Assembly (NCBI RefSeq): GCF_022012445.1
Contig: NZ_JAKLTS010000003.1
Location: 186,001 to 250,000, forward strand
Length of the DNA stretch: 64,000 nt
Direction of reading: 5' to 3'
Source of the DNA: Massilia sp. TS11
GTDB taxonomy: Bacteria; Pseudomonadota; Gammaproteobacteria; Burkholderiales; Burkholderiaceae_D
A program made the translations under genes and the position numbers. The number at the start of each line of letters is the position of its first letter. The first letter of the stretch is position 1. The notes beneath the pieces are model-generated. The model searched no databases, had not been told where the DNA came from, and saw only the letters and a program-made list of their open reading frames with translations. Shown one piece after another: positions 51,735 through 60,066 of the stretch.

Positions 51735-53123
51735 ATGAACGCCATTTCCACCTTGCTGCAGCAAGCGCTGGCCCTGCACCAGCGCGGTAAATTTGTCGAT
51801 GCGATTGATCTCTACGCGCTGGTGCTCGCGCGCGAACCGGAGAACTTCGATGCCCTGCACCTGATGGGCGTGGCTGAGCGCCAGCGCGGCCATCCGCAGG
51901 CGGCCGTCAACTGGATCGACGCGGCGCTGGACGTGCGTGAGGAAGCCATCGCCCACTGCAACCGCGGTGTGGCCTTGCAGGATCTGGGCCGGACCGAGGA
52001 AGCCTTGGCCGCCTTCAGCCGTGCGCTCGAACTCAAGCGCGATTATGCGATGGCCTGGAGTAATCATGGCAACGCGCTGCACAAACTCGGACGTGAGCGC
52101 GAGGCGCTGGACAGCTATGCGCGCGCGGTCGCCTTGCAACCGGACTATGCCGAAGCCTGGGCAAATCAGGGCATCGTGCTGCATCAGCTCGGTGCGTTTG
52201 AGGAGGCGCTCGCTTGTTTCGGCCGCAGTCTGGCCCTCAAGCCGCAGCAGGATGGCATCTGGACGCGCCAGGGCATGAGTCTGCTGCGTCTGCAGGATCC
52301 GGCCGCCGCGCTGGCCAGTCTGGACCGGGCCTTGGACCTGCGTCCCGACGCAGCCGACGCGCTGCGGGCGCGCGGCAATGCGCTGCGTGCGCTGGGCCGG
52401 CGCGAGGAAGCCGTGGCCAGCTACCGCGCCGCGCGCGCCGCTGGCGCTGTGGCCGATGACATCGACTTTCTGCTCGCCAGTCTGGGCGAAATGGCGGCCC
52501 CGGCCGCTGCCCCGGCCTCCTATGTCAGCCAGTTGTTCGATCAATACGCGGGCCACTTCGATCAGCACCTGCAGGGCCAATTGGCGTATGCCACGCCGCA
52601 GCAGCTCGAAGCCATGCTGCAGGCGGCTGGGCAGGGCAGGGTGGCGCGCGCGGCCGATCTTGGCTGTGGCACCGGTCTGTGCGGACCCTGGCTGCGCCCG
52701 CTGGCGGACGAGCTGATCGGCGTCGACCTGTCGGCGCGCATGCTCGCCCAGGCGGACGCGCGCGGCTGCTACGACCGGCTCGATTGCGCGGAACTGGTCG
52801 ACTGGCTGGGTGACCAGTCCGAGCTGGGCCTGCTGGTCGCGGCCGACGTGTTCGTCTACCTGGGGGCGCTCGATGGCCTGTTTGCCGCGTGCCGCTGGGC
52901 CTGCCTGCCCAGCGCGCGTTTCGCGTTTTCCGTGGAAAGCGGCCCGGCGCAGGGCTACCGTCTCGGTGAAAACGGCCGCTACGCGCACAGCGAGGCCTAT
53001 GTGGCGGCCACGGCGGCCCAGCATGGCTGGCGCGTGCTGACCCAACAGGAGGCGGTCCTGCGTGAAGAACAGGGTGTGCCGGTAATCGGACACTTGTGGT
53101 TATTGGAAAAGGTATTGCTTTAA
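51735..53123 (+). CDS. TPR-repeat protein with C-terminal methyltransferase domain
   Basis: A 462-residue protein. About seven tetratricopeptide repeats occupy residues ~5-245 (for example AWSNHGNALHKLGREREALDSYARAVALQPDYAEAW), followed by a SAM-dependent methyltransferase domain in which RAADLGCGTGLCGPWLRPLADELIGVDLSARML is the SAM-binding motif and LLVAADVFVYLGALDGLF the motif II region. Such TPR-methyltransferases probably dock and methylate a protein or small molecule; the target is unknown. Two close ATGs exist (51726, 51735); 51735 is used because a -10-like hexamer ends 7 nt before it. It ends 55 bp before an unknown membrane protein gene. Confidence 0.82.
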   Translation: MNAISTLLQQALALHQRGKFVDAIDLYALVLAREPENFDALHLMGVAERQRGHPQAAVNWIDAALDVREEAIAHCNRGVALQDLGRTEEALAAFSRALELKRDYAMAWSNHGNALHKLGREREALDSYARAVALQPDYAEAWANQGIVLHQLGAFEEALACFGRSLALKPQQDGIWTRQGMSLLRLQDPAAALASLDRALDLRPDAADALRARGNALRALGRREEAVASYRAARAAGAVADDIDFLLASLGEMAAPAAAPASYVSQLFDQYAGHFDQHLQGQLAYATPQQLEAMLQAAGQGRVARAADLGCGTGLCGPWLRPLADELIGVDLSARMLAQADARGCYDRLDCAELVDWLGDQSELGLLVAADVFVYLGALDGLFAACRWACLPSARFAFSVESGPAQGYRLGENGRYAHSEAYVAATAAQHGWRVLTQQEAVLREEQGVPVIGHLWLLEKVLL

Positions 53124-53178
53124 TTCAAACAAACATGGCGCTAGAATGCATACACGATAAAAACAAGAGGAGCCTGCC

Positions 53179-53802
53179 ATGCTAGCCCAATGGAAAACGT
53201 TCTTGAGTCTTCTGGTGATGCCGCCTTTCCTCGTGTTTTTGCTGGTGGTGGGTGCGGCCGGCGTGATGCTCGGACTCAGCCTGTTGCTGCGTTCCAAGCT
53301 CGTCTGGCGTATCGCCGGCACCCTCAATCGCTGGATCAGTTTCCGCCGTCTGCTGCGTCCGCTCGAAGTGTCGTATGACAGCTGGGCTGTTATCGAGCGC
53401 AACCGCCGTCTGCTCGCGCTCGGCATGACTGTGGCGGCGGCCTATACGCTGTATGTGCTGTGGTCGGTCGACATCAAGCTGACGGCCTATGCGATGAGCA
53501 AGCGCTGGGGTATCAATCCGGTGGGCATCGACTGGCTGCTGCGCTCCTTCCTCGTGTTTATGACGGGCGGGAACCTGATCGCGATTCTGGCCGGCTGGGT
53601 GCTGGCCCTGCAGCCGGCCTGGTTTGCGCAGTTCGACAAACGCGCGAGCCGCTGGATCTCGACGCGTAAATTGTTTCGCTCGGCCGATGCGATGAACAGT
53701 AGTTTCGACCGCATCGTGGCGGCCTGGCCGCGCGCGGCCGGCGGGCTGATTGCCTTGTTCTCGATCGTGGAAATTGTGTGCGTGGTGCGGGTGTTGCGCT
53801 AG
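53179..53802 (+). CDS. Membrane protein of unknown function
   Basis: A 207-residue protein I do not recognise. It has hydrophobic segments at ~12-34 (LVMPPFLVFLLVVGAAGVMLGLSLLL), ~78-96 (LLALGMTVAAAYTLYVLW), ~123-145 (LLRSFLVFMTGGNLIAILAGWVLAL) and ~187-206 (AAGGLIALFSIVEIVCVVRVL). The loops are rich in arginine and tryptophan and there are two related stretches, LNRWISFRRLLRPLEVSYDSW and ASRWISTRKLFRSADAMNSSF, suggesting an internal duplication of a juxtamembrane motif. A GAGGAG ribosome site precedes the ATG, and a weak TAGAAT -10 is at 53142-53147. No operon partner. Confidence 0.6.
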   Translation: MLAQWKTFLSLLVMPPFLVFLLVVGAAGVMLGLSLLLRSKLVWRIAGTLNRWISFRRLLRPLEVSYDSWAVIERNRRLLALGMTVAAAYTLYVLWSVDIKLTAYAMSKRWGINPVGIDWLLRSFLVFMTGGNLIAILAGWVLALQPAWFAQFDKRASRWISTRKLFRSADAMNSSFDRIVAAWPRAAGGLIALFSIVEIVCVVRVLR

Positions 53803-53887
53803 GCTGCAGATTCCATACAAATTTCAGACACATCGCCGCAGGCTGGCCTGCTAGGGTGGCGTCTTTGTCCACCATAGAGGAATTGCC

Positions 53888-54121
53888 ATGTCCCGTTTCG
53901 CCCTGTGTCTCGCCCTTCTTGCCCTGATCAGCGGTTGCGCCAGCAGCGGCGATGCTGCGCGCAACGCCTCGCTGATGGACGACAACGACAAGCCCGAATA
54001 CCGGACTGGCTCGATCATCGCTGTCAAGAAGAAAGACGCTGCCAAGGCCGACGGCGTTAAGCAGGGTTCGGCTGAAGAACTGGAACAGGTCCGCAATAAT
54101 TCCTCCATCAGTACGCGCTAG
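53888..54121 (+). CDS. Small lipoprotein
   Basis: A 77-residue protein with a lipoprotein signal peptide: MSRFALCLALLALISGCAS, where Cys17 would be lipidated. The mature part is short, polar and lysine-rich (ALMDDNDKPEYRTGSIIAV-like, then KKKDAAKADGVKQGSAEELEQV), with no recognised domain. The GSIIAVKK wording resembles short lipoproteins common in Burkholderiales. A GAGGAA ribosome site lies 6 nt before the ATG. It stands alone and ends 3 bp from the convergent DUF1353 gene. Confidence 0.75.
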   Translation: MSRFALCLALLALISGCASSGDAARNASLMDDNDKPEYRTGSIIAVKKKDAAKADGVKQGSAEELEQVRNNSSISTR

Positions 54122-54124
54122 GGC

Positions 54125-54670
54125 TCAGGGTGGCAGGTGACGGTCGACCGTTGCCTGCACCTCGGCCACGCTGTCGCCGGTTTCCTGCAGATCGGCGGCG
54201 ATCAGGGTGAAGCGCGCGCGCACGGCCAGCTCCTGCGCGCTGTGGTCGCCGGGAAGGCGCGGCCCGGGCGCCGCCTGCAGATCGGCAAACAGGGGACCGT
54301 ACTGGTCGAGCCAGGCGCCGACCCGTACCCCCGCATACAGCAGCTTGGCCTCGGCCGGCGTGCAACCGCCGGCCAGGCAAGCCTGGTAGAACATGGCATC
54401 GGCCTCGCTGCGCGCCACGCGCAGATCGCAACAGGCGACGTCGTGCACGATGGACGCGCGCCGGTAGCGCCCCGTGTAGGGGCTGCCCACCGCCGACCAC
54501 AACGTGCGTGGAATGCTGGCCCCGTCGATTACGCTGCCGGCCGGCGCCAGCCATTCGCCCCCGGCCGGATCGGTATAGCTGAAGGGCGCCAGCAGGCGCA
54601 TTTGCGTGTCGCGCCCGTCACCGGTGATCCATTCCGTTTGCGGGTCGGAAGAAAACGTCCCGACTTCCAT
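54125..54670 (-). CDS. DUF1353-domain protein
   Basis: A 181-residue protein with the DUF1353 core: APAGSVIDGASIPRTLWSAVGSPYTGRYRRASIVHDVACC, followed by EADAMFYQACLAGGCTPAEAKLLYAGVR. The conserved D-G-A-S-I-P, HD and YxG residues suggest a hydrolase-like or peptidoglycan-related fold, but no function is established; the family is also found in phages. GGAGG precedes the ATG with a 5-nt spacer. Nothing else nearby is phage-like. Confidence 0.75.
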   Translation of the reverse strand: MEVGTFSSDPQTEWITGDGRDTQMRLLAPFSYTDPAGGEWLAPAGSVIDGASIPRTLWSAVGSPYTGRYRRASIVHDVACCDLRVARSEADAMFYQACLAGGCTPAEAKLLYAGVRVGAWLDQYGPLFADLQAAPGPRLPGDHSAQELAVRARFTLIAADLQETGDSVAEVQATVDRHLPP

Positions 54671-54730
54671 CGCTGCCTCCTGTGACAGAGATCAGTTCAA
54701 CAGAAGCTTCGCGCGCGCGTTTGCGCTACC

Positions 54731-55294
54731 TCAAACCAGATTCAAGGCACCGAGCAGGGCGCCGGCGGCGAGCAGCCATAGCAGATGAATCCGGGTGCGC
54801 CAGACCAGCACCGCGCTGACAGCCGCCAGCAGCCAGCTGGGCCAGAAATGCGCTGCGTCGCGTCCGGCCACCACCAGCACCCAGGCCACCGACAGCATCA
54901 AGGCAATGACCATCGGCGTCATGCCGAGTTTGAAAGCGCGCACGGCGCGCGCCTCGCGGTTGCGCTGCAGCCAGCTGGCGGCCACATAGGTCAGATAGGT
55001 ACTCGGCAGCATGATGCCCGTCATCGTCACCAGCACACCGAACAGGCCCAGGCCCGGTCCGCCCGCATTCAATCCGACCTGCCAGCCCATCAGCGCGACA
55101 AACAGGATGTTCGGCCCTGGCGCCGCCTGGGCCAGGGCGATGGCGTCGCTGAACTGGGCCTGGCTCAGCCAGTGATGCTGTTCCACCAGAAAACGGTGCA
55201 TATCGGCCGTGGTGGAAATGGCGCCGCCGACCGACATCAGCGACAGCAACAGGAAGTGGGTGAACAGACTGAACCAGTCGGCCGGGCTCATCAT
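54731..55294 (-). CDS. Chromate transporter half-protein, second subunit
   Basis: A 187-residue ChrA-domain protein with about six hydrophobic segments. FTHFLLLSLMSVGGAISTTADMHRFLVEQHHWLSQAQFSDAIALAQAAPGPNILFVALMGWQVG is the CHR domain motif. It pairs with the adjacent half-protein, as in two-gene short-chain chromate transporters, and the two would form an anion exporter in the inner membrane. Its ATG overlaps the stop of the partner gene by 4 bp. Chromate as substrate is by family name only. Confidence 0.85.
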   Translation of the reverse strand: MMSPADWFSLFTHFLLLSLMSVGGAISTTADMHRFLVEQHHWLSQAQFSDAIALAQAAPGPNILFVALMGWQVGLNAGGPGLGLFGVLVTMTGIMLPSTYLTYVAASWLQRNREARAVRAFKLGMTPMVIALMLSVAWVLVVAGRDAAHFWPSWLLAAVSAVLVWRTRIHLLWLLAAGALLGALNLV

Positions 55295-55854
55295 GCGCGC
55301 AGCCTCCGGTAGGCGATCAGGCAGCCGAGCCCGCCAAGGCCGAGCAGGGCATAGCCGATCGGCAGGCGCCACAGCGCGGTGCAGATAAAACCGAGCGCGG
55401 CGATGGCGAGCGCCAGCGGGCGTGGAATCGGATTGCGGGCCAGGGTCGGCAGCAGCTTGAGACCGGCTGCCGCCACCATGCCGGCCGAGACCGCCGCCAT
55501 GCCGCGCAGCGCCCCTTCGACGGCGGGCTGCCCGGCAAACTGGGCGAACACGGCGGCCAGCACCAGCACGATCAGCAGCGGCAGACTCAGCATCCCGGCC
55601 AGGGCCACGCCGGCCCCGCGCCAGCCGAAATAGCGGGCGCCGATCATCATCGACAGATTGATGACATTCGGTCCCGGCATCACTTGCGCGACGGCCCATT
55701 CCTCGACAAATTCCTCCTGCGTCAGCCAGTGTTTGCGCTCGACAAGCTCGCGCTGGACGATGGCCAGCACGCCGCCGAAGCCCTGCAGGGCCAGAAAAGT
55801 GAAGGACCAGTACAGATCGCGCAGTGAAGCGGGGCGTTGGGCGGGAGATGTCAT
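55291..55854 (-). CDS. Chromate transporter half-protein, first subunit
   Basis: A 187-residue ChrA-domain protein: LYWSFTFLALQGFGGVLAIVQRELVERKHWLTQEEFVEEWAVAQVMPGPNVINLSMMIG carries the G-G-x12-hydrophobic and PGPN motifs of the family, followed by about four more hydrophobic segments. It is translated just before its partner with a 4-bp overlap. ATG 55854 is chosen over an upstream frame to 55902 that would run into the AT-rich gap. The gene begins next to a cluster of DnaA-box matches. Confidence 0.85.
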   Translation of the reverse strand: MTSPAQRPASLRDLYWSFTFLALQGFGGVLAIVQRELVERKHWLTQEEFVEEWAVAQVMPGPNVINLSMMIGARYFGWRGAGVALAGMLSLPLLIVLVLAAVFAQFAGQPAVEGALRGMAAVSAGMVAAAGLKLLPTLARNPIPRPLALAIAALGFICTALWRLPIGYALLGLGGLGCLIAYRRLRA

Positions 55855-55879
55855 GCAGATGTGGTGCGTTGAAGGCTGG

Positions 55880-56063
55880 TTATGCACAAAAGCCGGGCGC
55901 AAAAAATAATTTCGCGTCTTTTTGTGTGCATACGGGCTAGGGTTTCTAAGTACTTGATTTTACACGATTTAAATTTTGCCTGTTCTGTGGGCATTTTATT
56001 GAAAGCCGCGCCATTACTGGCTTTCAGCGTGTCAATAGGGGCTTTTCCACAAAGTTATGCACA
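55880..56063. promoter_or_regulatory. AT-rich intergenic stretch with DnaA-box matches
   Basis: The 299-bp gap between the chromate-transporter gene and the helicase gene is unusually AT-rich for this window. It contains three matches to TTWTNCACA: TTATGCACA at 55880-55888 and 56055-56063, and TTTTCCACA at 56044-56052, plus one near-match on the minus strand (55925-55933). An 8-bp inverted repeat (TGAAAGCC/GGCTTTCA) lies at 56000-56026. No gene was found in it. Confidence 0.5.
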
Positions 56064-56153
56064 CGCTCTGGGGACATCTCAAAAAGCGCTTATAAATCCG
56101 AGGCTTACGAAAAGACTTGCGGCTTGCACTGTATAAATGTACAGTTTTATTCT

Positions 56154-58217
56154 ATGCGAGAAGAGGTCTTCGATCTGTTAAATCCCCAGCAACGGGCGGC
56201 CGTGGAGCACGACATTGGTGCGCCGCGCACGCGCCCCTTGCTGGTCATTGCCGGGGCCGGGTCGGGCAAGACGAATACGCTCGCGCACCGGGTGGCGCGC
56301 CTGATTCTGGCCGGGGTCGATCCGAACCGGATTCTGCTGCTGACCTTTTCGCGCCGCGCCGCGCAGGAGATGACCCAGCGCGCCGCCGCCACGCTGCAGC
56401 GCGCGCTCGGCCAGCAGGGCGCCGCCGGTGCCGCGCCGAGCCTGCCCTGGGCCGGCACCTTCCATGCGATCGGCGCGCGCCTCTTGCGCGACTACGCGGC
56501 CCAGCTGGGCCTGGATCCGGGTTTCACGATCCACGACCGCGGCGACGCCGAGGACCTGATGGGCATGGTGCGCCATGAAATCGGCCTGAGCCAGACCACC
56601 AAGCGCTTTCCGCTGAAAGGCACCTGCCTGGCGATCTACTCGCGCGTGGTCAACAGCCAGGACAGTCTGGAACTCGTGCTGAAGACCTTGTTTCCGTGGT
56701 GCGCAGAGTGGGAGAGCGATCTCAAGCGCCTGTTCGGCGCCTACGTCGACGCCAAGCAGGAACAGAACGCACTCGACTATGACGACCTGCTGCTGTTCTG
56801 GTCCGAGATGATGCAGGACCCGGAACTGGCGGCCCATATCGGCGGCCTGTTCGACCATGTGCTGGTCGACGAATACCAGGACACCAACCGCCTGCAGGCC
56901 GCCATCCTGCAGGGGCTGAAGCCCGATGGGCGCGGTGTGATGGTGGTTGGCGACGATGCCCAGTCGATCTACAGTTTCCGCGGCGCGACGGTGCGCAATA
57001 TCCTCGACTTCGGCAAGGACTATGGCGCGCCGCCGGAGCTCATCACGCTCGACCGCAATTACCGCTCGACCCAGCCGATTCTCGACGCCTCGAATGCCGT
57101 GATCGCCGCCAGTGTCGAGCGGCATGCCAAGACCCTGTGGACCGATAAGCCCGGTTCGGCCAAGCCGCAGCTGGTGCTGATTCCCGACGAGGCCGAGCAG
57201 GCGCGCTGGGTCTGCAACCGCATCCTGGCGCTGCGCGAGGCCGGCATTCCACTGATCCAGCAGGCCGTGCTGTTCCGCGCGGCTAGCCACAGCGCCGCGC
57301 TCGAACTCGAGCTCATGCACCGGAATATCCCCTTCGTCAAATTCGGCGGACTGAAATTCCTCGAGGCGGCCCACATCAAGGACGTGCTGGCCGTGCTGCG
57401 CTTTGCCCAGAACCCGGCCGGGCGCCTGGCCGGGTTCCGGGTCGCCCAACTGATTCCGGGCATCGGCCAGGCCACGGCCACCCGCCTGCTCGAGGCGATT
57501 GCCGCCGCGCCGGAGGCCACGGCCGCCGTGCAGGGCTTTGCGGCCCCGTCCAAGGCGGGTCAGGAATGGCAGGATTTTGTGGCGCTATACACGGCCTTGC
57601 GCCAGCCGGGCCTGCGCTGGCCGGCCGATATCGAGCTGGTCAAGCAATGGTATCTGCCGCATCTGGAGCGCCTGCACGATGATGCCTCGGTACGCCTGCT
57701 CGATATTGAACAATTGGTCCAGCTGGCGGCCGGCTATGGCACTCGCGAGAACTTCCTGGCCGAGGTGACGCTCGACCCGCCCGAGGCCACCAGCGACCGC
57801 GCCGGCCCGCCCCATCTGGACGAAGACTATGTGATCCTGTCGACCATCCATTCGGCCAAGGGGCAGGAGTGGAAGTCGGTCTCGGTGCTGAACGTGGTCG
57901 ATGGCTGCATCCCGTCCGACATGAGCACCGGGAACAGCGCCGACATCGAGGAGGAGCGCCGCCTGCTCTACGTGGCGATGACGCGCGCCAAGGAGCATCT
58001 GCACCTGATCGTGCCGAACAAATTCTTCATCAAGCAGCAGGCGCAGCTTGGTGATCGCCATGTGTATGCGGCACGTTCGCGCTTCATCACGCCGGTGATG
58101 CTCAAGCATTTCGAGGAAACGACCTGGCTCAGTGCCGACAAGGCCTATGTGAAGTCGCCGATGCCGGAGAGCGTGCGCATGCTGGTGCGCGAACGCGCGC
58201 GCAATGCCTGGAAGTAG
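56154..58217 (+). CDS. UvrD/Rep-family ATP-dependent DNA helicase
   Basis: A 687-residue superfamily 1A helicase. Motif I is VIAGAGSGKTNTLAHRVARL, motif Ia LLTFSRRAAQEM, motif II VLVDEYQDTNRLQ, motif III VGDDAQSIYSFRGA, and the later motifs include TLDRNYRSTQPIL, STIHSAKGQEWKSV and RRLLYVAMTRAKEHL. It unwinds DNA 3' to 5' and resembles UvrD/PcrA, but is shorter at the C-terminus and lacks the usual tail. ATG 56154 is the first good start; no ribosome site is visible, and TATTCT directly precedes it. It ends 3 bp from the convergent receiver-PAS gene. Confidence 0.9.
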   Translation: MREEVFDLLNPQQRAAVEHDIGAPRTRPLLVIAGAGSGKTNTLAHRVARLILAGVDPNRILLLTFSRRAAQEMTQRAAATLQRALGQQGAAGAAPSLPWAGTFHAIGARLLRDYAAQLGLDPGFTIHDRGDAEDLMGMVRHEIGLSQTTKRFPLKGTCLAIYSRVVNSQDSLELVLKTLFPWCAEWESDLKRLFGAYVDAKQEQNALDYDDLLLFWSEMMQDPELAAHIGGLFDHVLVDEYQDTNRLQAAILQGLKPDGRGVMVVGDDAQSIYSFRGATVRNILDFGKDYGAPPELITLDRNYRSTQPILDASNAVIAASVERHAKTLWTDKPGSAKPQLVLIPDEAEQARWVCNRILALREAGIPLIQQAVLFRAASHSAALELELMHRNIPFVKFGGLKFLEAAHIKDVLAVLRFAQNPAGRLAGFRVAQLIPGIGQATATRLLEAIAAAPEATAAVQGFAAPSKAGQEWQDFVALYTALRQPGLRWPADIELVKQWYLPHLERLHDDASVRLLDIEQLVQLAAGYGTRENFLAEVTLDPPEATSDRAGPPHLDEDYVILSTIHSAKGQEWKSVSVLNVVDGCIPSDMSTGNSADIEEERRLLYVAMTRAKEHLHLIVPNKFFIKQQAQLGDRHVYAARSRFITPVMLKHFEETTWLSADKAYVKSPMPESVRMLVRERARNAWK

Positions 58218-58220
58218 GCC

Positions 58221-59099
58221 TCAGTGCTCGGCGCAGACAGTCGCCACGAGGATGTACTCGTGCCCATGCACGGGGCTTTCAGGGGCGCCGTAGACGGTGG
58301 TGCGCAGGCTCAGCGTGGGACCGTCGGCGCGCAGGCGCCCGCTGAAGTCGCCCTGCCAATGGCCGCCCACACTGACGGTCTTCAGAATGTTGCCGATCAT
58401 GCCGGGCGTGAAGGCATGCGGCAGCAGTTGCGGCAGGTCTTTGCCGATCATCTGTTCGCGTGCCAGGCCGGTCAGTTCGCAGGCTTTCGGATTGACCTCG
58501 ATGAGCCGGCCGAAGCTGTTGATGTGCAGGACCACGGCATGCAGGTCGAGCGCGGCCTGCAGATTCAGCATGCGGTCGAGCGTGGCGCGCAGGGCGTCGC
58601 GCGTGGCGGCGGCCGCGGCCAGCGTGGCATAGGCGCGCAGGGCCGAAATCACCGTGGTGAACAGCTTGCGCGTGGTGAGGTCGGCCTTGCACCAGAAATC
58701 GTTGATGTCGTAGTCGACGATGATGCTGTGCTCGAGCGCCTGACCGGGCTGACCGGTGCGCAGCACGATGCGTACCAGTTCGTTGTCGAGTTCCGTGCGG
58801 ATTTTGCGGGCCACCTGGAGGCCGGCATCGTCCGACTCCATGATGACGTCCAGCAGCACCAGCGCGACATCGGGATTTTCCTCCAGCATGAGCAGCGCTT
58901 CCTTGCCCGTGTAGGCGTGCAGGAAGCTGATGCGGCGGCCCTGGTAACTGGCATTCGACAAGGCGAACTTGGTCACCACATGCACATCGACATCGTCATC
59001 GACGATCAGCACGCGCCAAGGCGCGTCCGCCTGCGGCGCCAGGCTGGCGGGCAGGTCGTCTTCTTCGATGACAAGGTCGTTGCTGGTGCTTGAATTCAT
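58221..59099 (-). CDS. Receiver-PAS protein without output domain
   Basis: A 292-residue paralogue of the protein at 12096-13739. The receiver (~25-165) has the same DUF3369-associated form (VLIVDDDVDVH, YQGRRISFLHAYTG, LVLLDVIMESDDAG, IVLRTGQPGQALEHSIIVDYDIND, with the lysine in WCKADL), and is followed by a linker helix and one PAS domain (~185-290, VVLHINSFGRLIEVNPKACELTGL). As in the paralogue there is no enzymatic or DNA-binding output. The PAS C-terminus ends within seven residues of the stop. It is single-gene, convergent with the helicase. Confidence 0.82.
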   Translation of the reverse strand: MNSSTSNDLVIEEDDLPASLAPQADAPWRVLIVDDDVDVHVVTKFALSNASYQGRRISFLHAYTGKEALLMLEENPDVALVLLDVIMESDDAGLQVARKIRTELDNELVRIVLRTGQPGQALEHSIIVDYDINDFWCKADLTTRKLFTTVISALRAYATLAAAAATRDALRATLDRMLNLQAALDLHAVVLHINSFGRLIEVNPKACELTGLAREQMIGKDLPQLLPHAFTPGMIGNILKTVSVGGHWQGDFSGRLRADGPTLSLRTTVYGAPESPVHGHEYILVATVCAEH

Positions 59100-59308
59100 A
59101 GGGGGCCTGTTCGTTTCAACACTATGACAACATCGACCGCTTTGTCAAAAGCTTTTGGTCGGCTCAGGATATTTCTGCGGGGGCGGTGTTGTGGGCGCCA
59201 AGGCCTGCGCTAAGTGTTTGATTTATAAAGAGCAAATTTTTGCCGCGGAAATTGGCAACTTGTTGCTGAGGCCGTCATTGCAAGCGTTTTGGCTTGTCAA
59301 GAGGGCCT

Positions 59309-59342
59309 TGTCCACATGCTTATCCACAGCTTGTGGGGATAA
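59309..59342. promoter_or_regulatory. DnaA-box-like cluster and hairpin in the 59.1-59.4 kb gap
   Basis: A perfect DnaA box TTATCCACA (59320-59328) is flanked by TTGTCCACA (59309-59317) and, on the minus strand, TTATCCCCA (59334-59342). CTTATCCACA and TGTGGGGATAAG can pair as an imperfect hairpin. The rest of the 266-bp gap (59100-59365) shows no gene. Confidence 0.45.
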
Positions 59343-59365
59343 GATTGAAATATGCATGAAATCAA

Positions 59366-59956
59366 TCACTTGCGACGGTTGGCGCGGGCCGGTGGCAGGG
59401 CCAGATGCTGCAATTCTTCAAATCTTTCCATGAACAGGGTGTAGGCGCGTTCCGGGCCGACCGGGACAATGCGCTCCGGATGCGGGGGCGGCAGGTGGCC
59501 CCATTCCATCCAGGCGCGCGGCAGAAGGTCGCGCAGCTCGGTGGCCATGCAGACCAGGTCGGCCTGTTTCACGGCTTCATCGCTGTCGCCGCTAAAGCCG
59601 AAGCGTTCGCGCAGGGCCTGTTTGACGGGGGCGAGCCGGTCCTTCACATAGTCGCGCCCGAGCATGACTTTGACGGGCGAGGGCCAGTCGCCGAGGAACT
59701 CTTCGCAGTCGTGCATCAGGCCCGCCAGGGCCAGCGGCGGCGGTACCAGACGCGACACCATGATCGAATGCTCGGCCACCGAATACCAGGGCCGCGCGGC
59801 GCCGCCCCAGCGCGGTTGCGAGGCCAGGCACAGGGCGATGTCGGTGACCGGCATGCCGTGCGCATCAGGCGCCATCAGGTCGAATACAAAGCCCGAAGGC
59901 AGCAGGATGGCGGTGCGGCCATCGGGTTTATTGAACAGGTCGAGTTGCGGCAGCAT
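59366..59956 (-). CDS. HD-domain phosphohydrolase-like protein
   Basis: A 196-residue protein with an HD fold. It begins MLPQLDLFNKPDGRTAILLPSGFVFDLMAPD, and the metal-binding residues are in YSVAEHSIMVSRLV (first His) and ALAGLMHDCEEFLGDWPSPVK (HD), with a later aspartate in EAVKQADLVCMATE. Related HD proteins include nucleotide hydrolases of the YfbR type, but the substrate here is not known. ATG 59956 is used rather than a TTG at 59971. It lies divergent to glpD. Confidence 0.7.
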   Translation of the reverse strand: MLPQLDLFNKPDGRTAILLPSGFVFDLMAPDAHGMPVTDIALCLASQPRWGGAARPWYSVAEHSIMVSRLVPPPLALAGLMHDCEEFLGDWPSPVKVMLGRDYVKDRLAPVKQALRERFGFSGDSDEAVKQADLVCMATELRDLLPRAWMEWGHLPPPHPERIVPVGPERAYTLFMERFEELQHLALPPARANRRK

Positions 59957-60054
59957 AGGTCGTTTCGGCAAGGCGGCGCGGGCCGGTGGTGAGGTTTTCG
60001 CGACGCTGGCGCCATCTTACCTGCTTTGCGCGCGGCTGGCAGAAGGGCCTGTGG

Positions 60055-60060
60055 TAGAGT
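60055..60060 (+). promoter_or_regulatory. Candidate -10 element of glpD, near-leaderless start
   Basis: TAGAGT ends 6 nt before the glpD ATG (60067). No -35 hexamer at normal spacing and no Shine-Dalgarno sequence are seen. Confidence 0.3.
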
Positions 60061-60066
60061 CGGCCC

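Noticed and set aside
49989..53093. A 1,034-codon open frame on the minus strand across hemN and the TPR-methyltransferase gene
   Set aside because: It is the antisense shadow of two well-supported genes in high-GC DNA; its protein is rich in His, Arg, Gln and Gly without any domain, as expected for such frames.
55855..56153. Chromosomal replication origin
   Set aside because: DnaA boxes and A+T richness are present, but no dnaA/dnaN/rpmH/gyrB genes are around and only three clear boxes are seen; kept only as a candidate DnaA-binding region.
59155..59433. A 92-codon plus-strand open frame in the gap after the receiver-PAS gene
   Set aside because: No ribosome site or conserved sequence, it spans the DnaA-box-like hairpin and runs into the HD-hydrolase gene on the other strand.
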